Positions 1-5,017 of a DNA stretch of 5,017 nt are shown one piece after another. Both the position numbers and the translations under genes were made by a program. Each line of letters begins with the position of its first letter. Within the stretch, counting starts at the first letter, position 1. The stretch comes from Flavobacteriales bacterium (GTDB lineage: Bacteria; Bacteroidota; Bacteroidia; Flavobacteriales_D; Sanyastnellaceae): assembly GCA_947457325.1 (NCBI GenBank), contig CANGVU010000135.1, positions 1-5,017 of the forward strand. The letters are read 5' to 3'. The notes beneath the pieces were generated by a model that saw only the letters and a list, made by a program, of their open reading frames with translations, ran no database searches and had not been told where the DNA came from.

Positions 1-607
1 AAACAATATGTTGGGATTGGGATTTAAAAGTTTGAACACAGGATCAGCCATGGTTCAAGGTGCTGAACTAAGCATCATGGGAACCGGTGAGATTAGACCA
101 GGCACTAGCATTGATTTTTTGGCCGGATATACCTATACCAAACCCACTTCTACCACTCCCAATTTCAACTATGCAACCCGGGCCATGGACAATCCATTTA
201 TTCTCCCTATTTTTTCGCAAACCAACTACACAAGTACTTCATCCGACCCCTCTAATAACATTTTAAAATACCGCATGCAACACCTTGTTCGTGGTGATGT
301 ATCCTTGCGTCGAGAACATTGGCATATTGGCTTCAGTAGCCGTTACAACAGCCACATGCAAAACATTGACAATGCTTTTGAAAAACTAGAGTTCTATTTT
401 CCAAAAGACTTCAATCCGGGTATTATTCAATGGCGTGAATCTCATCAAAAAGGTGACTGGATCTTTGACGCACGTGCAGGTTTCAATTGGAACAATCAGC
501 AATTGACTGTTAGCGTCAACAATCTAACCAACCGACTATACGCAATTCGACCACTGGCGATTGAATCCACTCGATTGATCAACATTCAATACAGCATTGA
601 ACTATGA
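1..607 (+). CDS. TonB-dependent outer-membrane receptor, C-terminal part (5' truncated)
   Basis: This is the end of a TonB-dependent receptor, an outer-membrane beta-barrel that imports a ligand using TonB/ExbBD energy. The frame is open from the left edge (first whole codon at base 2), so the Met at base 8 is internal; about 201 residues are visible. Residues are counted from that Met. NTGSAMVQGAELSI (10-23) matches the strand where these barrels usually read 'NTG..RITGVELS'. KYRMQHLVRGDVSL (87-100) followed by SSRYNSHMQNID (110-121) is typical of Bacteroidota receptors. VNNLTNRLYAIRPLAIESTR (170-189) is the usual 'NLFN..Y..RP..I..PR' ending before the last strand. The signal peptide, plug and any carboxypeptidase-like N-terminal domain would lie outside the window, so the substrate cannot be inferred. 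The chain ends in IEL rather than the usual terminal Phe or Trp. The TGA stop overlaps the kdsB start (ATGA), suggesting translational coupling. Confidence 0.86.
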   Translation, partial: NNMLGLGFKSLNTGSAMVQGAELSIMGTGEIRPGTSIDFLAGYTYTKPTSTTPNFNYATRAMDNPFILPIFSQTNYTSTSSDPSNNILKYRMQHLVRGDVSLRREHWHIGFSSRYNSHMQNIDNAFEKLEFYFPKDFNPGIIQWRESHQKGDWIFDARAGFNWNNQQLTVSVNNLTNRLYAIRPLAIESTRLINIQYSIEL

Positions 608-1329
608 AACTGCTAGGTGTCATCCCTGCTCGATTTGCCAGCACCCGTTTTCCCGGAAAACCACTGGTATTGATCGGTCAAAAACCCATGATTCAGCATG
701 TTTGGGAACGTTGTGTTTTGTCACAACATGTGGATGAATGGGTTGTAGCCACTGACGATCAACGCATATTTGACGCCGTAAAATCTTTTGGAGGTAGAGC
801 CATAATGACCAGCCAAGAAGCACAAAGCGGCACCGACCGCTGTGCTGAAGTCCTTCAAGCTTTTCCCAACGCATTTGATGCTGTCATCAATGTGCAAGGA
901 GATGAACCCTTGGTGGATATTTCACAGATAGATGCACTGGCCCAATGTATGATCAAACCTTCTTGTGACATTGCCACCTTGGTCAAATGGAACGTGTCGC
1001 GTGATGATTACACCAATCCCAACAGGGTTAAATGCGCTCGAAACATCGAGGGCAAAGCCCTTTATTTTTCGCGAAGCCCCATTCCTCACTACCAAAAATC
1101 AGAAGACTTCAAGGGCTTCTTCAAGCACCTTGGCATGTACGCATACTCAGCATCGTTTTTAAAAAATCTCCACAATTTGCAGCCTTCTACACTGGAAAAG
1201 GCAGAATCCTTGGAACAACTCCGCTGGCTCGACAATGGTTACCAAATCTTAACCGTTGAAACTGAGATAGAAACCCCATCAGTAGACACCCCTGAGGATC
1301 TTCAGAACATTTTAAGTCAATTCATCTAA
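604..1329 (+). CDS. kdsB: 3-deoxy-manno-octulosonate cytidylyltransferase (CMP-Kdo synthetase)
   Basis: KdsB transfers CMP from CTP to Kdo, releasing pyrophosphate. It is the cytosolic activation step before Kdo is added to lipid A (EC 2.7.7.38). The 241-residue product is complete and close to the usual 245-250. Family motifs occur in order: the nucleotide-binding loop IPARFASTRFPGKPL (7-21); SGTDR (75-79); NVQGDEP (96-102), with Asp100 a presumed Mg ligand; YFSRSPIPH (154-162); HLGMYAY (175-181); LEKAESLEQLR (197-207); and VDTPEDL (227-233), where Asp228 is the second presumed metal ligand. All expected catalytic positions appear intact. The ATG at 604 places the conserved IPAR loop at the normal distance from the N-terminus. 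It overlaps the receptor TGA as ATGA, with no clear Shine-Dalgarno sequence, so translation is probably coupled to the upstream gene. The identification rests on motif recognition and is very secure. Confidence 0.97.
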   Translation: MKLLGVIPARFASTRFPGKPLVLIGQKPMIQHVWERCVLSQHVDEWVVATDDQRIFDAVKSFGGRAIMTSQEAQSGTDRCAEVLQAFPNAFDAVINVQGDEPLVDISQIDALAQCMIKPSCDIATLVKWNVSRDDYTNPNRVKCARNIEGKALYFSRSPIPHYQKSEDFKGFFKHLGMYAYSASFLKNLHNLQPSTLEKAESLEQLRWLDNGYQILTVETEIETPSVDTPEDLQNILSQFI

Positions 1330-1351
1330 TCATTTTTTGTATTTTTGAAAG

Positions 1352-2365
1352 GTGAAGTTTGAAGTTATCATAGCTCAGTTGCTCTTAAAGCACGATTGTG
1401 TGATTGTTCCCCAATTGGGAGGATTTGTCACTTTTTACAAGAGTGCTGTTATTCATCCCATCAATCATTCCATTCAATCGCCGAGCAAGCAGTTGGGTTT
1501 CAACCGCCATCTCACCACCAGTGATGGTTTGTTGCTGAACAATTATGTAAAAAGCACAGGTGAAGCCTTACCCAAAGCGCAGGCAGAATTGGAGCAATGG
1601 ACCCAACAGATATTGAATCATTTGGCCAATGGACAAAAGGCGCACTTGGATGGCATTGGTACACTTTGGACCGATGCACAAGGTCAAATGCACTTTGTAC
1701 CGAGTGAGAAATTCATCACTGATTTCACCTCATTTGGATTGAGTAATATTCAACTCCCAGCCAAAAGTCAAGTGCCTTCAGGAATTCAAACGACAAAAAC
1801 CGCTTGGAAAAAATTGGCCGTAGCTGCCTCTGTAGCTGTTTTGCTTGCCTCAGGACTTTTTGTATTTCAACACAACACAACCAACACAGACACTGCAGGT
1901 TGGAATCCTGACTTAACTGCTCCGTCCGTTCAAAAATCTGAACGCCCTGTAGTTCCAGTGATTTCGACAGAACCAGGAGAACAAAAATTCCAAAAAGAAT
2001 TCCTAGACCTTTGGAATGCTGAACCCATCGCAGTTGCCCAACTTGCTACCAAAAAAGTTGTAAGCACTGAAATCAGCGATGCCCAAGAAAGGGAAACAAA
2101 ACCAATGGTTACAGCGCGTTCAAACAATAACAAGACTGCCGCTGAATGGGGGAAATCATGGGTTGTAGGTGGTGTTTTCAAATCCAGAGACAATGCACAA
2201 GAGCAGGTGACTACCATGAAAAACCAAGGATTTGTCAATGCGAAAGTTATTCCTTTCCAAGACTATTTCTATGCTGTTTATGGCACCGCTAAAAACGATA
2301 AAGACGAGGCGCAACTTCGCGCGAAAGTTTTGACCGTTGACCCTCGTGCTTGGACCAAAAGATAA
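1352..2365 (+). CDS. Tandem HU-CCDC81 domain, single-span membrane protein with C-terminal SPOR domain
   Basis: The 337-residue product has three parts. Residues 1 to about 130 form a pair of HU/IHF-like domains of the CCDC81 type: CVIVPQLGGFVTFYKSA (16-32) and LGFNRHLTTSDGLL (48-61) in the first, and HLDGIGTLWTDAQGQMHF (98-115), resembling the HU 'GFGTF' beta-hairpin, in the second. Residues 155-172 are one hydrophobic span preceded by WKK (152-154), so the HU part should be cytoplasmic and the rest periplasmic. After a polar linker rich in Thr, Ala, Lys and Glu (173-265), residues about 268-331 form a SPOR domain (SWVVGGVFKSRDNA, then YFYAVYGTA). SPOR domains bind peptidoglycan with denuded glycan strands at division sites. 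This architecture is known from Bacteroidota, where comparative genomics proposed a role in chromosome segregation or envelope organisation; I infer a similar role. The start is GTG: an in-frame TGA at 1346-1348 excludes any earlier start, and the first residues, MKFEVIIAQLLLKHD, fit the family N-terminus. Confidence 0.9.
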   Translation: MKFEVIIAQLLLKHDCVIVPQLGGFVTFYKSAVIHPINHSIQSPSKQLGFNRHLTTSDGLLLNNYVKSTGEALPKAQAELEQWTQQILNHLANGQKAHLDGIGTLWTDAQGQMHFVPSEKFITDFTSFGLSNIQLPAKSQVPSGIQTTKTAWKKLAVAASVAVLLASGLFVFQHNTTNTDTAGWNPDLTAPSVQKSERPVVPVISTEPGEQKFQKEFLDLWNAEPIAVAQLATKKVVSTEISDAQERETKPMVTARSNNNKTAAEWGKSWVVGGVFKSRDNAQEQVTTMKNQGFVNAKVIPFQDYFYAVYGTAKNDKDEAQLRAKVLTVDPRAWTKR

Positions 2366-2994
2366 TGAATATCAAGAATATTATTTTTGACTTCGGCGGA
2401 GTCCTATTTGCCATAGATTACAACGCTCCAGCCGTGGGCTTCTCCAAATTGGGATGGGACGGATTCACCGCTGAGTACTCTCAAGCCAATCAAAATCCCA
2501 TATACGACAAATTAGAGATTGGCGCCATTGAACCAAGTGAATTCATGAATCATTTGTATTGTCAAATGCCCAGCGCATCACCTGAAGCTGTCATGGAAGC
2601 TTGGAATAGCATTTTACTGCATCCCATTTCAGATAGAATTGAGGCCATTCCGGCCATAAAGAATGCTGGCTATCGGATATTCTTGTTGAGCAATACCAAC
2701 GCCATTCACGTTCCTGCATTTGAGCAAATGATGAAAGACAATGGTGATTACGAAAATTTCATTGCTGGATTTGAAATGATTCATTACAGTCAAGTTTTGG
2801 GCAAACGGAAACCTCATCCCGAAACTTTCACTCACCTCTTGGAATTACATCAGCTCAACGCTCAAGAAACACTGTTCATAGACGACTCTATCCAACACGT
2901 GCAAGGCGCTCAGAAGGCTGGATTACAGACAATGCATCTTAAGGCAGAGATGGATTTATTGGCTGAATTGAGAGAAATAAAGATTGACTTTTAA
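2365..2994 (+). CDS. HAD superfamily (subfamily IA) phosphatase, YihX-like
   Basis: A complete 209-residue haloacid dehalogenase-type hydrolase. All four HAD motifs are visible. Motif I is FDFGGVL (8-14) with nucleophile Asp9. Motif II is LLSNTN (107-112) with Ser109. Motif III is GKRKPHPETF (146-155) with Lys149 as the likely catalytic Lys. Motif IV is FIDDS (171-175) with Asp173 and Asp174. An alpha-helical C1 cap lies at about 16-85. The position two after the nucleophile is Gly11 rather than the general-acid Asp, as in E. coli YihX ('FDLGNV'), a phosphatase of alpha-glucose-1-phosphate. The SNTN and RKP motifs also fit that group. A sugar-phosphate substrate is therefore plausible, but the actual one is unknown. 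ATG at 2365 is chosen because it overlaps the previous stop (TAATG) and gives a normal MNIKNIIFDFGG start; an in-frame TTG at 2350 would add only five residues. The last codons lie in a shared hairpin with the convergent gene. Confidence 0.9.
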   Translation: MNIKNIIFDFGGVLFAIDYNAPAVGFSKLGWDGFTAEYSQANQNPIYDKLEIGAIEPSEFMNHLYCQMPSASPEAVMEAWNSILLHPISDRIEAIPAIKNAGYRIFLLSNTNAIHVPAFEQMMKDNGDYENFIAGFEMIHYSQVLGKRKPHPETFTHLLELHQLNAQETLFIDDSIQHVQGAQKAGLQTMHLKAEMDLLAELREIKIDF

Positions 2995-3009
2995 ATCAAT
3001 CTTTAATTC
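2974..3009. terminator. Inverted repeat spanning two convergent stop codons, probable bidirectional terminator
   Basis: Bases 2978-2987 (TAAAGATTGA) are the exact reverse complement of 2996-3005 (TCAATCTTTA), separated by the 8-base loop CTTTTAAA. After one A/A mismatch (2977/3006) pairing continues for three more bases, GAA (2974-2976) with TTC (3007-3009). The stem is AT-rich, with two G:C pairs in the core and one in the extension. The distal arm is fairly U-rich on both strands. The HAD stop TAA (2992-2994) is in the loop, and the oligopeptidase stop (2996-2998, TGA on the - strand) begins the right arm. Its position between convergent genes with one intervening base supports termination in both directions. 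The function is inferred, and the stem is weaker than a classic GC-rich terminator. Confidence 0.6.
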
Positions 3010-5017
3010 CCACCAATTGCATCATAAAGGCATATTCCAATGCCACCTCTTTCAAGGCTTCAAAACGTCCAGATTTACCACCGTGGCCTGCATCCATGTT
3101 GATGTGAAACAACAACTGGTTGTTATCCGTTTTGTACTCTCTCAATTTGGCTACATACTTGGCAGGCTCCCAATACTGAACCTGACTGTCCCAATAACCA
3201 GTAGTAACCAAAACATTGGGATAATCTTTTCGTTCAATATTGTCAATTGGGGAATACGACTTCATGTAATCATAGTAAATGGGATCGTTTGGATTTCCCC
3301 ATTCGTCATATTCAAAAGTGGTCAATGGGATGGTTTCATCCAACATCGTAGTTACAACATCTACGAATGGAACAGCTGAAACAATACCCTTAAACAATGC
3401 AGGAGCCATGTTGGCCACCGCACCCATCAGCAATCCGCCTGCACTTCCTCCCATAGCAAACAATTTATCTGCACTGGTATATTTCTGATTGACCAAATGC
3501 TGTCCGCAATCAATGAAATCAGTGAAGGTGTTTTTCTTCTTCAACAATTTACCATTCTCATACCACTCACGACCCATCTCTTGTCCTCCACGGATGTGGG
3601 CCATGGCATACACAAATCCCCTATCCAATAATGACAATCTTCCAGAACTAAATGCGGCATCCATGCTGTATCCATAGCTGCCGTATGCATAAAGCAACAA
3701 AGGCGCTTGTCCATTTCTTTCGAAACCTTTTTTATAAACCAATGAAACCGGAACCAAAGTTCCGTCAGTCACTGGAACCATCAAACGCTCGCAATGGTAA
3801 TCTGCTGCGTTGTATCCTCCGACAACTTCTTGTTGCTTCAACAATACTTGCTCTTTGGTACGCATATTAAAATCAAAGGTGCTGGATGGCGTCACCATTG
3901 AGGAGTAGCCATAGCGCAAAATCTCTGTATTAAAATCAGGATTGGCACCAACACCTGCAGAATAGGCTGCATCTTGAAACGGCATATAATATTCCAATGT
4001 TCTGTCCCAACGCTTGATGCGCAATTGGGTCAAACCGTTTTGACGTTCGTCAATGACCATATACTCTTTAAACATCTCCACTCCTTCAAGCAATACATCA
4101 TTTCTGTGGGGAATTACTTCTATCCAATTCTCCTTGGTTGTCTTGTCCAACGGGCATTTCATCAATCTAAAATTCTTTGCATCCCAGTTGGTGGTGATGT
4201 AAAATGAATCTTCAAAATGATCCACTGCATACTCCAATTCCTTTTCTCTCGGTTGAACAATTCGGAAAGTGCCGTTTGGATTATTGGCTTCCAATACCCT
4301 GTATTCAGCAGACAAAGTCTGACTGCTTCCAATAATCAAGTACTGTTCACTTTTGGTTTTAAAGACAAAGCAAGAATAGGTTTCGTCTTTCTCTTCAAAG
4401 ACCAAAACATCTTCTGCTTGATTGGTTCCCACAATGTGTCTCCAAATCTGAAATTCTCTCAAAGTTTGGGGATCCCTTTTGGAATAAAAAACTGTTTTAT
4501 TGTCTGATGCCCAAGTTGCGCGTCCTGTGGTTCCCTCCAACTTATCAGCAATCACCTCACCTGTGACTAAGTTCTTAAAAAACACCTGGTAAACCCTTCT
4601 GCTGATCTCATCCACGCCGTATGCCATCCATTGATTGTCCTCACTGATGGTCATTCCTCCCAATGCCCAATAGGATTTTCCAGCAGCCAAGGAAGGTCCG
4701 TCAATCAAAACTTCTTCATCACCTGTTTCCATGCTTTCCTTCTTGCGACAATAAAAAGCATAATCTTTTCCTTGCTCATATCGCGTGTAGTACCAATAGC
4801 CATTGTCCTTGGTAGGAACACTTTGGTCTGTCTCTTTGATTCTCCCTTTCATTTCAGCAAAAAGCTTATCCTGTAAGGTTTCAGTGGGAGCCATGATAGA
4901 CTTGGTGTAGGCATTTTCCGCATTCAAATAATCCAAAACTTCTTGGGTTTGCGCATCGGGTTTAGCAGCCTCCTTTTGTTCATCGGTCAAGCGCATCCAA
5001 TAATAGGAATCTATTCG
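2996..5017 (-). CDS. ptrB: Oligopeptidase B (S9A prolyl oligopeptidase family), 5' truncated
   Basis: A serine oligopeptidase of family S9A that cleaves short peptides after Arg or Lys (EC 3.4.21.83). The frame is open to the right edge. The last 21 bases encode RIDSYYW directly before the Met at 4996, which matches the conserved 'DDYYWLRDD' segment of oligopeptidase B, so that Met is internal and the true start lies outside. Numbered from it (666 residues visible), about 65-400 is the seven-bladed beta-propeller that gates the active site and about 400-666 is the alpha/beta-hydrolase domain. The catalytic triad is intact: Ser518 in MGGSAGG (515-521), Asp603 in TTGYWDSQVQYWEPAK (598-613), and His638 in DAGHGGKSGRFE (635-646). 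HIRGGQEMGREWYENGKLLK (467-486) and PLTTFEYDEWGNP (557-569) are characteristic of oligopeptidase B. Glu562 and Asp564 probably correspond to the paired acidic residues that select basic P1 side chains. Localisation cannot be judged without the N-terminus. Transcription converges on the HAD gene. Confidence 0.95.
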   Translation of the reverse strand, partial: RIDSYYWMRLTDEQKEAAKPDAQTQEVLDYLNAENAYTKSIMAPTETLQDKLFAEMKGRIKETDQSVPTKDNGYWYYTRYEQGKDYAFYCRKKESMETGDEEVLIDGPSLAAGKSYWALGGMTISEDNQWMAYGVDEISRRVYQVFFKNLVTGEVIADKLEGTTGRATWASDNKTVFYSKRDPQTLREFQIWRHIVGTNQAEDVLVFEEKDETYSCFVFKTKSEQYLIIGSSQTLSAEYRVLEANNPNGTFRIVQPREKELEYAVDHFEDSFYITTNWDAKNFRLMKCPLDKTTKENWIEVIPHRNDVLLEGVEMFKEYMVIDERQNGLTQLRIKRWDRTLEYYMPFQDAAYSAGVGANPDFNTEILRYGYSSMVTPSSTFDFNMRTKEQVLLKQQEVVGGYNAADYHCERLMVPVTDGTLVPVSLVYKKGFERNGQAPLLLYAYGSYGYSMDAAFSSGRLSLLDRGFVYAMAHIRGGQEMGREWYENGKLLKKKNTFTDFIDCGQHLVNQKYTSADKLFAMGGSAGGLLMGAVANMAPALFKGIVSAVPFVDVVTTMLDETIPLTTFEYDEWGNPNDPIYYDYMKSYSPIDNIERKDYPNVLVTTGYWDSQVQYWEPAKYVAKLREYKTDNNQLLFHINMDAGHGGKSGRFEALKEVALEYAFMMQLVGIKD

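Noticed and set aside
1340..1347. TATTTTTG, matching the Bacteroidota -7 promoter consensus TAnnTTTG, just before the GTG start of the SPOR gene.
   Set aside because: No TTG-like -33 element lies at the expected distance (about 1313-1323), and transcription would begin almost on the start codon, giving a leaderless mRNA. In AT-rich DNA a single 8-base match is weak.
620..2238. Short open frames on the - strand (620-874, 1930-2238) and in other + frames (965-1162, 1032-1259) over kdsB and the SPOR gene.
   Set aside because: They lie wholly inside confident genes and show no family motifs.
2350..2365. In-frame TTG as an earlier start for the HAD phosphatase.
   Set aside because: It adds only five residues inside the preceding gene. 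ATG at 2365 overlaps the upstream stop as TAATG and gives the normal HAD N-terminus.
2365..2994. The HAD protein as KdsC (Kdo-8-phosphate phosphatase), given nearby kdsB.
   Set aside because: KdsC is a shorter capless HAD with a DxDG-type motif I. This protein has a C1-type helical cap, FDFGGVL and the SNTN/RKP motifs of YihX-like enzymes.
2984..4876. Several + strand open frames of 60-130 codons opposite the oligopeptidase gene.
   Set aside because: They are antisense shadows of a strongly conserved enzyme gene, with no recognisable domains or start signals.
1..5017. Possible mobile element, CRISPR, defence or toxin-antitoxin content.
   Set aside because: No transposase or integrase motifs, no direct-repeat arrays, no tRNA and no terminal inverted repeats were seen. 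All genes belong to common chromosomal families and the base composition looks even by eye.

Overview
The window looks like ordinary chromosomal DNA of a Gram-negative member of the Bacteroidota. The main evidence is a tandem HU-CCDC81 plus SPOR protein, an architecture known mainly from this phylum. Supporting signs are a Bacteroidota-style TonB-dependent receptor C-terminus, moderate-to-low GC by eye, and starts without clear Shine-Dalgarno sequences. A CMP-Kdo synthetase gene implies lipopolysaccharide containing Kdo. I cannot name a genus from the sequence alone.

Layout. Four + strand genes are packed head to tail: (1) the 3' end of a TonB-dependent outer-membrane receptor (1-607, truncated by the window edge); (2) kdsB (604-1329), overlapping the receptor stop as ATGA; (3) a GTG-started HU-CCDC81/transmembrane/SPOR protein (1352-2365), 22 bp after kdsB; (4) a YihX-like HAD phosphatase (2365-2994), overlapping the preceding stop as TAATG. 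The spacing suggests one transcription unit. A convergent - strand gene for oligopeptidase B (ptrB) fills 2996-5017 and runs off the right edge. Its stop lies one base from the HAD stop. A perfect 10-bp inverted repeat spans both stops and probably serves as a shared bidirectional terminator. No stretch longer than 22 bp lacks a gene.

How the genes fit together. Three of the four + strand products relate to the cell envelope: the outer-membrane receptor, KdsB (activation of Kdo for lipid A-core assembly), and an inner-membrane protein predicted to carry HU-like domains in the cytoplasm and a peptidoglycan-binding SPOR domain in the periplasm. The HAD enzyme is probably a small sugar-phosphate phosphatase. 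Its link to the others is positional only. Oligopeptidase B is an independent cytosolic or periplasmic peptidase.

I found no tRNA, rRNA, CRISPR array, insertion sequence or defence-type cassette, and no clear sign of an undescribed system. The items most worth a second look are the HU-CCDC81/SPOR protein as a possible DNA-to-cell-wall link, and the terminator hairpin embedded in two convergent coding ends.
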